A model generated the notes under the pieces. That model ran no database searches and was not told where the DNA came from. It saw only the letters and a list, made by a program, of their open reading frames with translations. From CALMFG01 sp963666035 (GTDB lineage: Bacteria > Bacillota > Clostridia > Christensenellales > CALMFG01): a stretch of 64,000 nucleotides of DNA. The DNA lies in assembly GCA_963666035.2 (NCBI GenBank), contig CAXXJI010000006.1, forward strand, positions 62,001 through 126,000, in the 5' to 3' direction. The translations under genes and the position numbers were made by a program. Shown in pieces: positions 1 through 9,294 of the stretch (its first letter is position 1; every line of letters starts with the position of its first letter).

Positions 1-513
1 AACCCCAGCGGGAAACTGCCGATATCCTTCCCGCATCATGTGGGTCAGCTGCCCGTCTACTACAACCAGCTGCCCGGCTGGCACGGGGGTAAATATATGG
101 ATATGCCGATAGACCCGCTCTATACGTTTGGTTACGGGCTGTCCTATTCGACGTTCCGATACAGTGACCTGCAGCTCTCCGAAAAGAATCTGAAAGCGAC
201 GGATGTACTCGGCGTCAGTGTAACGGTCGAAAACATGAGTGACAGGGATGGATATGAAATCGTCCAGCTATATTTTGGTGATTTGGTCAGTTCGGTGGTT
301 CGTCCGGTGAAACAGCTGGCGGGCTTCGAAAAAGTATGGGTACGCGCTCGCGAAACAAAGATCGTTTCTTTCAGCCTGCCCGTGTCGGAGTTTGCGTATC
401 CTGACAGCGCGGGAGAATCGCGCGTAGAATCTGGCACATTTACGATATCGGTCGGGCCGGATGCCAGGGATAGCGCTTTGCTGACCGAAGCGTTTATTGT
501 GATTAGTGAATAA
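1..513 (+). CDS. GH3 beta-glycosidase, C-terminal fragment (cut by window edge)
   Basis: This is the last 170 residues of a family 3 glycoside hydrolase (beta-glucosidase/beta-xylosidase type); the frame is open from base 1. It starts with GKLPISFP, the segment closing the second catalytic domain, followed by PLYTFGYGLSY, the usual lead into the fibronectin-III-like C-terminal domain, which fills the rest. The catalytic nucleophile lies upstream, outside the window, so substrate and cellular location cannot be judged. The next gene begins 36 bp downstream and a terminator follows that gene, so the two probably share a transcript. The family call is firm; the specificity is unknown. Confidence 0.88.
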   Translation, partial: NPSGKLPISFPHHVGQLPVYYNQLPGWHGGKYMDMPIDPLYTFGYGLSYSTFRYSDLQLSEKNLKATDVLGVSVTVENMSDRDGYEIVQLYFGDLVSSVVRPVKQLAGFEKVWVRARETKIVSFSLPVSEFAYPDSAGESRVESGTFTISVGPDARDSALLTEAFIVISE

Positions 514-549
514 TTATCGATTATGATTTTAAATATGGAGGTTATATAT

Positions 550-1767
550 ATGAGCAGAAATTTAGAGATTCCCGCAAGGAGCCGTCAGGCGATTCCCGAT
601 CTTTTGGATATTTCGGGTGGCTATACGCATACATTGGATGAAAATTGGTTGGGAGAATCGGGAGTTAATTTTGAGAAAATTGAGCGCGGTGTGATTGCCT
701 ATGCAAAATCGGCGTTTGATATCCGTGGACTGATACAGCTAAAAGGCGGCAAAGTGGACGGTCCCGAAAAGGTTCAGATTCCAGTCGGTCTTTCCGGAAG
801 AAAAGTCCATCTGCTGCACGGTGTATATGGCGTGCTTCCTGTGGATACTTCGGCCGCGGTATATGTACTGCGGTATATTGATGGAGAAACACGGGAGATA
901 AATATGATCTATGGCCGCAATGTGATCGACACCATGGGCAGTGATTTATCTCCGCTGACGGATGGTGAGGTGATTGCACTGGATGAAAATAGTGCGGGTC
1001 GTGGTATGGTGCTGGTACGGTGCGTATTCAATAACCCACGGCCGGAAACCGAAATTGAATCGATCGATTTTGTTTCGAAAAATACTGAAGCTGCGCCGTT
1101 CCTTATTGGGGCAACGTTGGAACGCAATGATCCGGTGTATGAATGGTTTGATCGTGTCAGCATCGGGTTTTATAACCCCATCCTCCCACGAAGTCCACTG
1201 GCGACACCGGATATGGTGGATTTGACCGGCTTTTACAGTGCGTCACTGGACGATGATTGGTTTCACCATTCCAGCCATGATTTGCATGATGTCCCCAAAG
1301 GGGTTCCCCATATGGCGGATACGATGTTTGATGTACGCGGATTGATCGTGATTGCGGGTTCGCGATCGCTTGAGATCACGGGGCTGGCACTGCCCGAAGC
1401 GGTGCGGAATATTCCGGTTAACCGTAAAGGGTCCAAGGTACATTTTCTGCATGCCTGTGGATTTGCGTCCGATCGGGGCGCAAAGATTGGTGAATATGTG
1501 ATGCATTATGCCGACGGAACCACCGCCACCGCACCCATCATCTATGGCGTTAATATCATTGACTGGTGGGAAAGCGATATTGTCTCAGATGCCCGTGTGG
1601 CCTGGGTTGGTTCGCATGCCGCGGCACGTGAGTTTGGAAAGCAAACGCATCTGATTAAGTACACTTGGGAAAACCCGATGCCGGATAAGGAAATTGTATC
1701 CTTCGACTTTGTCACGGCGCTGGAGCCATCGGCACCGTTTTTGGTAGCCGTTACTTTGGAGGCATAG
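550..1767 (+). CDS. Protein of two tandem copies of an unnamed beta-rich domain
   Basis: A 405-residue protein with no signal peptide or membrane segment. The start chosen is the ATG at 550, behind GGAGG at 537-541; an in-frame ATG at 523 has no such site. The two halves (about residues 15-195 and 225-400) are copies of each other: FDIRGLIQL/FDVRGLIVI, KVHLLHG/KVHFLHA, and a YxDGxT segment running into IYGRNVID/IYGVNIIDWW occur in the same order. Such domains occur in bacterial carbohydrate-related proteins, but I know of no enzyme activity for them and assign none. Its place 36 bp after a GH3 gene suggests a role with a glycoside, for example binding; this is inference. Confidence 0.75.
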   Translation: MSRNLEIPARSRQAIPDLLDISGGYTHTLDENWLGESGVNFEKIERGVIAYAKSAFDIRGLIQLKGGKVDGPEKVQIPVGLSGRKVHLLHGVYGVLPVDTSAAVYVLRYIDGETREINMIYGRNVIDTMGSDLSPLTDGEVIALDENSAGRGMVLVRCVFNNPRPETEIESIDFVSKNTEAAPFLIGATLERNDPVYEWFDRVSIGFYNPILPRSPLATPDMVDLTGFYSASLDDDWFHHSSHDLHDVPKGVPHMADTMFDVRGLIVIAGSRSLEITGLALPEAVRNIPVNRKGSKVHFLHACGFASDRGAKIGEYVMHYADGTTATAPIIYGVNIIDWWESDIVSDARVAWVGSHAAAREFGKQTHLIKYTWENPMPDKEIVSFDFVTALEPSAPFLVAVTLEA

Positions 1768-1792
1768 AGCAGACATAATTGGATTATAGAGA

Positions 1793-1825
1793 AAAGCGCT
1801 TGATGATACCATCAGGCGCTTTTTT
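1793..1825 (+). terminator. Rho-independent terminator after the GH3/duplicated-domain operon
   Basis: AAGCGCTTGATG pairs with CATCAGGCGCTT across an ATAC loop (one G-T pair), followed by a T-run. It begins 25 bp after the stop codon at 1767. Confidence 0.88.
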
Positions 1826-2189
1826 GTATGCGCTCGGATGGTAGAAAACATACTATTTGAGACGACAGTCACGATCAAAAATTCGTTTTTTATGGAGGAA
1901 CATCTTGTACACCATGAAGTATAAGATTTAACTCAGGCAGTGATCGTGACGATGAAAAAGCAGATGGAACCGTATAAGTTATGGTATATCATGAGAAAAA
2001 GACAGTGTTTTATAGGATATGGTCTTGGGTATATCAGTAAAGACACAGTGTATATAATATGGGCAGAAAATGGTGAATAATTTTCTTTCCTGAACACAAT
2101 TATAGGCAATAAAGACCATCCTTGTCCATTATCGGCATCAAGAATATACTATATAATCAAGGTAAATGAAGAATAAAGGAGCATCAGCG
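1826..2189. other. Intergenic region upstream of the chitobiose operon
   Basis: About 360 bp with no convincing gene. A perfect TATAAT lies at 2152-2157, 33 bp before the start codon; the best -35 at a 17-bp spacing is a weak TTATCG (2129-2134), which would suit an activated promoter. No clear dyad operator was seen. Confidence 0.45.
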
Positions 2190-4589
2190 ATGCGATTTGG
2201 TTTTTTTGATATAGAAAACCGGGAATATGTGATCGAAAACGTTGCTTTGCCGGTCTCCTGGACCAATTATATTGGAACAGGGGATATGTGCGGGGTGTTT
2301 AACCATACGGCGGGGGGATATGTTTTCTACAAGTCTCCGGAATACCACCGCATTACCCGCTTTCGCCCCAATGGTGTGCCGATGGACGGCCCGGGGCATT
2401 ATGTTTATTTGCGGGATGACGAAAGCGGCGATTATTGGAGCATTTCGTGGCAGCCGGCGGGCAAACCCAGAGCGCATTATTCCTGCCGCCATGGATTTTC
2501 GTACAGCAAGTATCTGTGCGATTATAGCGGCATTCAGGCTGAACAGACTTTGTTTGTGGCACCGGATGATCCGGTGGAGATTTGGGATGTTCGCATGACG
2601 AACACTGGAGATAAAAACAGAACGATCAGCGTCTATTCGTATTTGGAGTTTTCGTTTCATCACATTGATATGGATAACCGTAATTTTCAGATGAGCTTGT
2701 ATGCGGCGGGGTCGCGATACGATTCAGGCGTGATTGAACACGATTTATTTTATGAGGAAGACGGGTATCAGTTTTTTACGGCTGACTTTGAATCGGATGG
2801 GTTTGACTGTCTGCGGGATACCTTTATCGGCGGCTACCGCACCGAGAAGAATCCGAAGACTGTGGAAGAAGGCATCTGTCAAAACAGCTTTGGAACAACC
2901 GGCAATCACTGCGGCTGTCTGCAAAAAAAGCTGACGATTGCACCGGGCGAGACCTTGCGCTTGATTTATCTGTTGGGCGAAGGCGGCATCGAAGCGGGCA
3001 AAACGATGCGAAAGAAATACGCAAGTCCAGCTTCTGTGGACGAGCAGTTTGCCAAGCTTAAATGCTTTTGGGACGACAAGTGTCAAAAGCTTCAGATTGA
3101 TACGCCAAACAAAGGACTGAATGCGCTGACCAATCAGTGGACATTGTACCAGAGCGAAATCAATGTGATGTTTTCGCGGTTTTCTTCGTTTATCGAAGTG
3201 GGCGGAAGAACGGGTCTTGGCTATCGGGACACCGCGCAGGATGCCATGTGTATACCGCATTCCAACCCGGATAAATGCCGACAGCGTATTAAAGAACTCT
3301 TAAATGCGCTCACACAGGCGGGTTATGGCCTGCACCTGTTTGAACCGCGCTGGTTTGAAAAAAATACGGACAAAAAACCGTTTAAATCTCCGACCGTGAT
3401 ACCAACGCCGGAAGCGGGAAGCTTTATCCATGACCTTGAAGACGCGTGTGCGGATGACGCCCTGTGGCTGGTTGGCGCGATTGTGAAATACATCAAGGAA
3501 ACCGGCGAAACCGCTTGGGCGGATGCCGAGATGCCTTACGCGGACGGCGGCACGGCCAGTGTGTATGAACATATGAAGCGGATTTTGGACTTTTCGTCGC
3601 GTGAAGTAGGACAAAACGGCATTTGTAAAGGTTTGCGGGCCGATTGGAACGACTGCTTAAATCTAGGCGGCGGCGAGAGTGCTATGGTCAGCTTCCTGCA
3701 TCATTGGGCATTGCTGCAGTTTATCGAACTCGCCGAGTATCTTGGAAGAGACGAGGATGCTGCCGGCTATCGACAGATGGCGGCGCGCGTCAAGCAAACG
3801 AGTGAAGACGTTTTATGGGATGGTGAATGGTACCTGCGCGGCATCACCGGAGACGGGCGAAAAATTGGGACGCATACGGACACCGAAGGGAAAGTGCATC
3901 TGGAAAGCAATACATGGGCTGTGCTGTCCGGCGTGGCTTCCAAAGAACGCGGCGAAAAAGCGCTGGCGGCTGTCAAGGAATATCTTTTAACGCCTTACGG
4001 ATTGATGCTGAATGCACCGCCGTATACCAAACAGGATGACGGCATTGGGTTTGTTACGCGGGTGTATCCCGGGGTAAAGGAAAACGGAGCGGTTTTCTCA
4101 CATCCAAATCCTTGGGCCTGGGCGGCGGCATGTATGCTGGGTGCGGGCGATGACGCGATGGCGTTTTATGATGCAATCTGCCCTTATAACCAAAATGACA
4201 TGATTGAGATACGGCAGTCTGAACCCTACTCGTATTGTCAGTTTGTCTATGGCTCGGCGCACGAGTATTATGGACGGGCTCGGCATCCGTTTATGACCGG
4301 CTCCGCCGGATGGGCGTACTTTGCTTCCACACAGTATATCCTGGGAATAAAACCGGGGTTTGATGAATTGGTAGTGGACCCCTGTATTCCGAAAAACTGG
4401 GAAGGGTTTCATGTTTTAAGGCAGTGGCAGGGAGCGGTGTACGATATCACGGTCAAAAACCCGGAGCATGTATCATCGGGTGTAAAGAAGATGACCGTGG
4501 ATGGCCAGCCGGCTGAAAAAATATCACGAGTGCCACAAGGCAAGACTTGCCGGATAGAAGTTATATTAGGAGAAAAAAGTGATGATTAA
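2190..4589 (+). CDS. chbP: GH94 N,N'-diacetylchitobiose phosphorylase
   Basis: A cytoplasmic inverting phosphorylase that splits (GlcNAc)2 with phosphate into GlcNAc-1-phosphate and GlcNAc. The 799 residues align by eye along their whole length with Vibrio chitobiose phosphorylase: WTNYIGTGD and FYKSPEYHR at the N-terminus, HYVYLRDDESGDYWSISWQP, SFIEVGGRTGLGYRDTAQDA, and GLRADWNDCLNLGGG carrying the expected general acid Asp485. There is no signal peptide. The start at 2190 has AAAGGAG 8 bp upstream; the upstream in-frame ATG at 2166 lacks one. The gene overlaps the mutase by 8 bp. The following mutase, kinase, NagA and NagB handle exactly its products, which supports this specificity over cellobiose phosphorylase. 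Confidence 0.93.
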   Translation: MRFGFFDIENREYVIENVALPVSWTNYIGTGDMCGVFNHTAGGYVFYKSPEYHRITRFRPNGVPMDGPGHYVYLRDDESGDYWSISWQPAGKPRAHYSCRHGFSYSKYLCDYSGIQAEQTLFVAPDDPVEIWDVRMTNTGDKNRTISVYSYLEFSFHHIDMDNRNFQMSLYAAGSRYDSGVIEHDLFYEEDGYQFFTADFESDGFDCLRDTFIGGYRTEKNPKTVEEGICQNSFGTTGNHCGCLQKKLTIAPGETLRLIYLLGEGGIEAGKTMRKKYASPASVDEQFAKLKCFWDDKCQKLQIDTPNKGLNALTNQWTLYQSEINVMFSRFSSFIEVGGRTGLGYRDTAQDAMCIPHSNPDKCRQRIKELLNALTQAGYGLHLFEPRWFEKNTDKKPFKSPTVIPTPEAGSFIHDLEDACADDALWLVGAIVKYIKETGETAWADAEMPYADGGTASVYEHMKRILDFSSREVGQNGICKGLRADWNDCLNLGGGESAMVSFLHHWALLQFIELAEYLGRDEDAAGYRQMAARVKQTSEDVLWDGEWYLRGITGDGRKIGTHTDTEGKVHLESNTWAVLSGVASKERGEKALAAVKEYLLTPYGLMLNAPPYTKQDDGIGFVTRVYPGVKENGAVFSHPNPWAWAAACMLGAGDDAMAFYDAICPYNQNDMIEIRQSEPYSYCQFVYGSAHEYYGRARHPFMTGSAGWAYFASTQYILGIKPGFDELVVDPCIPKNWEGFHVLRQWQGAVYDITVKNPEHVSSGVKKMTVDGQPAEKISRVPQGKTCRIEVILGEKSDD

Positions 4590-5994
4590 GTTTGGAACCG
4601 GCGGATGGCGCGCAATTATTGGAGATGAATTCACCAAGCACAATGTGCAATTATTAACGGCGGCGCTATGCGAAAAGATGAAAAATGATGGACAGGCGGA
4701 TAAAGGCATCTGTATCGGATATGACCGCCGCTTCCTTTCAAAAGAAGCGGCACAGTGGACGGCAGAGGTCTGTGCCGGCGCAAAAGTGCCCTGCATGCTG
4801 CTGGATAGAGAAGCCCCGACACCGCTGATTATGTTTACAGTGCGAGATATGAAACTGCCCTATGGGTTGGCTGTGACAGCCAGCCATAATCCGGCGCTCT
4901 ATAATGGTATTAAAGTGTTCACCGAAGGCGGTCGGGACGCAACCGAAATTGTCACCGATGAAATTGAAAAAGAAACTCAGAATTTGAAGGATATGGCGGT
5001 TGCCACCGTACCGTTTGTTAAGGCGGTGGAGACCGGGGCGGTTAAAATCATCAATCCCTTTAACCAATATATCGACAGTATTCTGGCATTGGTTGATATG
5101 GAGACCATCAAAAAAAGGGGATTGAAAATTGCTTTGGACCCTATGTACGGCGTCAGCCGAACCAGCCTGCAAACCATTCTTTTAACCGCGCGCTGTGAGG
5201 TGGAGGTCATCCACGAGCGGCATGATACGCTCTTTGGCGGCAAACTGCCTTCGCCTTCGCTGGATACACTCAACGCGTTATCTCATTTTGTGGTGGATAT
5301 GGGCTGTGACATGGGCATAGCCACCGACGGCGATGCTGACCGCATCGGTGTGATTGACGACAAAGGACGATTTTTGCACCCCAACAAACTGTTAGCGCTG
5401 CTCTATTACTATCTGCTGACCTATCGTGGATGGAAGGGCCCGGTGGTACGGAACAACTCTACAACGCATCTGCTGGATCGTATTGCACACGCTTATGGCG
5501 AAATCTGTTACGAAGTGCCGGTAGGTTTTAAACATATTTCGGCCAAAATGCAGGAAACGGATGCACTGATCGGCGGGGAATCCTCCGGCGGCCTGACAGT
5601 GCGCGGGCATATTCCGGGCAAGGACGGGATTTACGCGGCGGCACTTTTGGTGGAGATGGAAGCGAAAACAGGTAAGAGATTGTCTGAGATTTATGAAGAA
5701 ATCACGGAGCGGTTCGGCGAAGTAAATATTGCGGATGCGGACATACAAATGACTCCCGAGGTGAAACAGGAGTTGATGCATCGACTGCTTGAAGAAAAGG
5801 CATTGCCCGAGTTTCCCTATGATGTCGATCATATTTCATATCAAGACGGATGTAAGATTTACTTTAAAAACGATGGATGGGTCATCTGCCGGTTCTCAGG
5901 GACAGAGCCGTTGCTTAGGATATATGCTGAAATGGAAAATAAAGCGGACGCCGAATGCTGCGTTGAGATCTGGCGTACATTTTTAGCAATTTAG
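4582..5994 (+). CDS. Phosphohexomutase, probably GlcNAc-1-phosphate to GlcNAc-6-phosphate
   Basis: A 470-residue alpha-D-phosphohexomutase. It shows GTGGWR at the N-terminus, the phosphoserine loop TASHNP, the metal loop DGDADRIG, the sugar-binding GGESSGG and the phosphate-binding RFSGTEPLLRIY near the C-terminus, so all four active-site loops are intact. In this operon it should turn GlcNAc-1-phosphate from the phosphorylase into GlcNAc-6-phosphate for NagA. The ATG at 4582 follows TAGGAGA and overlaps the phosphorylase stop by 8 bp, implying coupled translation. From sequence alone a general phosphoglucomutase/phosphomannomutase is equally possible; the specificity is from context. Confidence 0.87.
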   Translation: MIKFGTGGWRAIIGDEFTKHNVQLLTAALCEKMKNDGQADKGICIGYDRRFLSKEAAQWTAEVCAGAKVPCMLLDREAPTPLIMFTVRDMKLPYGLAVTASHNPALYNGIKVFTEGGRDATEIVTDEIEKETQNLKDMAVATVPFVKAVETGAVKIINPFNQYIDSILALVDMETIKKRGLKIALDPMYGVSRTSLQTILLTARCEVEVIHERHDTLFGGKLPSPSLDTLNALSHFVVDMGCDMGIATDGDADRIGVIDDKGRFLHPNKLLALLYYYLLTYRGWKGPVVRNNSTTHLLDRIAHAYGEICYEVPVGFKHISAKMQETDALIGGESSGGLTVRGHIPGKDGIYAAALLVEMEAKTGKRLSEIYEEITERFGEVNIADADIQMTPEVKQELMHRLLEEKALPEFPYDVDHISYQDGCKIYFKNDGWVICRFSGTEPLLRIYAEMENKADAECCVEIWRTFLAI

Positions 5995-6023
5995 TAAAAA
6001 AGGTATAAAGATTAGGTGGGAAC

Positions 6024-7388
6024 ATGAATATTCAGATTAAAAACAGGCCGATGTACGACCCGGGGTATACCCCTATAGGTGTATACAAGCGGGCTTATGA
6101 ACAGGGGGCGGACATTCCGCTGTGCATTGCGGCACAAAGAGACAAGGATGTCTCAACCTTAAAAATCGCCTTGCGGGGTACGGATGCAGAGGATTTGGCG
6201 TTTGCTGAGCGTATGGCCAAAACACTGCTTTGGCAAAAAGGCGGATATCGGCTGATGATCTGCGGGCCGAAAGCGGTCTATGAACACATCAAAGCGGTAT
6301 TTTGCAAAGAAGGCGCTCGCGCGTTTGATGTGGAGATGATGGAAAAGGTGTATCAAACACCGTTTGAAGTGATCTATAAGGCCTATGAAGCGCGGCCGAT
6401 GCCATCCGAAAAGGTACGGGCAATCGGCAGACATTTGGATGGATGCCGCATTGGCTTTGATGCAGGCGGCAGTGACCGAAAAGTGTCGGCAGTGATTAAC
6501 GGAGAAACGGTGTACTCCGAAGAAGTGGTATGGAACCCAAAGACTAACACCGATCCGAAGTATCATTTTCAAGGCATTATGGATGCACTGGAAACAGCCG
6601 CAAAGCATCTGCCCAAGGTGGATGCCATCGGCGTTTCTTCAGCCGGGATTTATATTGACAATAAAACGGCGGTCGCGTCGTTATTCCGTGCGGTACCTAA
6701 AGAAGCGTTTGACCGGGAAGTGCGTGATATTTATTTGCGTGCCGCGGTGAAAATGGGCGGGGTGCCCTTACAGGTGTGCAACGACGGTGATGTCACCGCG
6801 CTGGCGGGGTCGATGGTGTTTGAGAAAAACGCGCTACTCGGGCTTGCAATGGGCACCAGCGAAGCGGCGGGGTATGTGGATAAAACCGGCAGCTTGACCG
6901 AATGGCTGAACGAATTGGCGTTTGTTCCTGTGGATATGAATCCGGAAGCGATGCGTGATGAATGGTCAGGTGATATCGGCTGCGGTGTCTCGTACTTCTC
7001 GCAGGATGCGGTGATTAAGCTGGCCGAAAACGCCGGATTTGATTTGCCGGATGATACGCCGGCTGAAAAGCTGAAAGCGGTGCAGAACGCTGCGTCCATG
7101 CAGGAGATTACCGCACTCCAAATATTTTCGGATATTGGGTGTTATCTCGGCCATACCATTGCCTTTTATGCCGATATTTACGATATTGAAAATGTGCTGC
7201 TGTTAGGACGCGTGATGAGCGGCGTGGGGGGTGAAGCGCTATACCTCACTGCAAAACGCGTTTTGACCGAAGAGTATCCTGAACTGGCGATTGACCTGTT
7301 GCTGCCGAACAATCATTTCCGAAGGATTGGTCAATCAATAGCGGCGGCGTCTTTGCCTGAGATTGGAGGGGAAACGTATGGTCTATAA
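6024..7388 (+). CDS. ROK-like sugar kinase with long N-terminal extension (probable GlcNAc kinase)
   Basis: A 454-residue ASKHA-fold kinase. The phosphate-1 loop GFDAGGSDRKVSAVI starts only at about residue 150; a ROK-type NDGD segment with the likely catalytic Asp is near residues 253-256 and a second glycine-rich loop (LAMGTSEAAGYV) follows. The zinc signature CxCGxxGCxE of classic ROK kinases is absent; the matching area has only DIGCGVSYF. The first 140 residues match nothing I recognise. The pathway needs a kinase for the free GlcNAc released by the phosphorylase, and this is the only candidate, so GlcNAc kinase is inferred from context. It overlaps nagA by 11 bp. Confidence 0.7.
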   Translation: MNIQIKNRPMYDPGYTPIGVYKRAYEQGADIPLCIAAQRDKDVSTLKIALRGTDAEDLAFAERMAKTLLWQKGGYRLMICGPKAVYEHIKAVFCKEGARAFDVEMMEKVYQTPFEVIYKAYEARPMPSEKVRAIGRHLDGCRIGFDAGGSDRKVSAVINGETVYSEEVVWNPKTNTDPKYHFQGIMDALETAAKHLPKVDAIGVSSAGIYIDNKTAVASLFRAVPKEAFDREVRDIYLRAAVKMGGVPLQVCNDGDVTALAGSMVFEKNALLGLAMGTSEAAGYVDKTGSLTEWLNELAFVPVDMNPEAMRDEWSGDIGCGVSYFSQDAVIKLAENAGFDLPDDTPAEKLKAVQNAASMQEITALQIFSDIGCYLGHTIAFYADIYDIENVLLLGRVMSGVGGEALYLTAKRVLTEEYPELAIDLLLPNNHFRRIGQSIAAASLPEIGGETYGL

Positions 7389-8505
7389 CGATATTCGATA
7401 TTTTGGTGCGGATTTTAGATTTCATATCGGCGATATTGTGGTGGAAGACGGCATTTTTAAAGCGGTCACCGACAAGGGAGAATCAGAAGCGCAGACAGAG
7501 ATCACGATGATTCCGGGCCTTGTGGACATTCACCTGCATGGCAACAGCGGCGGTGATTTTTCTGACGGAGACCCGTCAGTTTTGGAAAAAATGGCGCGCT
7601 TTTTGGCAAAAGCAGGTACCACCAGCTTCAGCCCCGCCACCATGACCTTACCCGAAAAAGATATTGAACAAGCGTGCATCTGCGGCGCCAGGCTGAAAGC
7701 TGCGCCTGTTGCGGGCGCGGCAAGTATCTGCGGCATCACCATGGAAGGGCCGTTCTTTAATATTAAGAAAAAAGGGGCGCAGAACGGCGAATATTTAAGA
7801 ATTCCGGATTTTGAGGAGTTCCAGCGGTTACAGACGGCGGCCGAGGGTTTAATTAGAATTGCATGTGTTGCACCGGAATTGGAAGGCGCGGAACCATATA
7901 TTAAAGCGGTGCGCGGCACCGGTATCACGGTGGCGGCGGCCCATACATGCGCGGATTATGGGGATTCAAAAAAAGCCATCGCAGCTGGTCTTAATCATGT
8001 CACGCATTTATTCAACGCTATGCCTGCTTTTTTGCACCGCGAGCCCGGCTTAATCGGTGCGGCTTCCGAGCAGGAATGCGTCACAGCCGAATTGATCTGT
8101 GACGGCGTTCATGTGCACCCCAGCGCGGTTCGCGCCGCGTTTAAACTGTTTGGTGAAACGCGTATCTGCTTAATCAGCGACGCGATGGAAGCCTGCGGAC
8201 TGCCAGACGGCGCATATATGCTGGGCGGCCAGCAGGTACAGGTTGCAGACGGCAAAGCAACGCTATCGGACGGCACCATTGCCGGCTCCACGGCCACGCT
8301 GTATCATTGTTTGAAAACAGCCATTGAAATAGGGATTGCTCCCGAAGCGGCGATACGATGCGCCGCCGCGAATCCGGCGGCAGTGATCGGAGCAGAGGAT
8401 ATCGGCGTTATTACCCAAGGGAAACGCGCGGACTTTTTGCTGTGCGGAAACGATTGGTCGCTGAACAGCGTCTACATATCCGGCGAGCAAGTGAGAGAGG
8501 ACTGA
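7378..8505 (+). CDS. nagA: N-acetylglucosamine-6-phosphate deacetylase
   Basis: NagA removes the acetyl group from GlcNAc-6-phosphate to give glucosamine-6-phosphate. The 375-residue amidohydrolase shows PGLVDIHLHG, the metal-ligand glutamate in TMEGPFF, the histidines in AAHTCADYG and VTHLFNAM, the substrate segment LICDGVHVHP and the catalytic Asp in ISDAMEACG. The start at 7378 is set by GGAGGGG 5 bp upstream; an in-frame start 15 bp earlier lies before this site. It overlaps the kinase gene and is 4 bp from nagB. Length and motifs are normal for the family. Confidence 0.94.
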   Translation: MVYNDIRYFGADFRFHIGDIVVEDGIFKAVTDKGESEAQTEITMIPGLVDIHLHGNSGGDFSDGDPSVLEKMARFLAKAGTTSFSPATMTLPEKDIEQACICGARLKAAPVAGAASICGITMEGPFFNIKKKGAQNGEYLRIPDFEEFQRLQTAAEGLIRIACVAPELEGAEPYIKAVRGTGITVAAAHTCADYGDSKKAIAAGLNHVTHLFNAMPAFLHREPGLIGAASEQECVTAELICDGVHVHPSAVRAAFKLFGETRICLISDAMEACGLPDGAYMLGGQQVQVADGKATLSDGTIAGSTATLYHCLKTAIEIGIAPEAAIRCAAANPAAVIGAEDIGVITQGKRADFLLCGNDWSLNSVYISGEQVRED

Positions 8506-8509
8506 TGGA

Positions 8510-9262
8510 ATGAATCTAACGATTGTCGAGGATGCCGAGGCGATGGGCCGCTTTGCGGCGGATATTTTTGAAGCACAAATAAAAGCGAAACCCGAAAGCG
8601 TGTTGGGTTTGGCTACAGGTTCCACACCGGTTCCGCTGTATCAACAGTTGGTGCGGGACAGTCGAGAAGGGAAAGTAGATTTTTCAGGCGTTCGGACGGT
8701 GAATTTGGATGAGTACGCCGGTCTCTCGCCCGAGAATCCGCAAAGCTATCGCTACTTTATGCAGGAAAATCTGTTCGATCATATATCCATTTTGCCCGAA
8801 CACACCGCACTGCCAAACGGTAGGGCGAAAGACCTCGCAGCTGAATGCCTGCAATACGACCAGCGTATTTCGGACTGGGGCGGTATCGATTTACAGCTTT
8901 TAGGGATCGGGCACAACGGGCATATCGGATTCAATGAGCCGGGAACGGTATTTGAAAAGAAAACACACGTTGTGACCATTGCGAAAAAAACAAGAATGGC
9001 CAATGCACGCTTTTTCGATGGGGATATTCATGCGGTACCTAAAATGGCGATTACGATGGGTATTGGGAACATCATGAAAGCCCGTAAGATTATTCTGCTG
9101 GTCTCGGGCGAAAGCAAAGCGAAAATTCTGGATACCGCACTTTTTGGTGATATATCACCCGCGGTACCCGCTTCGGTTTTGCAGTTGCATCCGGATGTCA
9201 CCGTGATAGCTGACGTAGCCGCCGCTGGTTTAATTGAAAACAAAATCCGCTCGGTGGTATAA
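8510..9262 (+). CDS. nagB: Glucosamine-6-phosphate deaminase
   Basis: NagB converts glucosamine-6-phosphate to fructose-6-phosphate and ammonia, the exit of the pathway into glycolysis. The 250 residues carry GLATGSTPVPLY (phosphate loop), NLDEYAGL with the catalytic Asp, and LLGIGHNGHIGFNEPG with the catalytic His/Glu relay. The protein is full length without the C-terminal extension of the allosteric E. coli enzyme, as is common in Gram-positives. The two-component sensor gene begins 32 bp downstream. Confidence 0.95.
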   Translation: MNLTIVEDAEAMGRFAADIFEAQIKAKPESVLGLATGSTPVPLYQQLVRDSREGKVDFSGVRTVNLDEYAGLSPENPQSYRYFMQENLFDHISILPEHTALPNGRAKDLAAECLQYDQRISDWGGIDLQLLGIGHNGHIGFNEPGTVFEKKTHVVTIAKKTRMANARFFDGDIHAVPKMAITMGIGNIMKARKIILLVSGESKAKILDTALFGDISPAVPASVLQLHPDVTVIADVAAAGLIENKIRSVV

Positions 9263-9294
9263 TAAGCCATCCCCGTGTTTTATGGAGGTTTGGC

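Noticed and set aside
1793..1821. cre-like reading of GAAAAGCGCTTGATG
   Set aside because: The match is part of a terminator stem downstream of a gene, not near a promoter.
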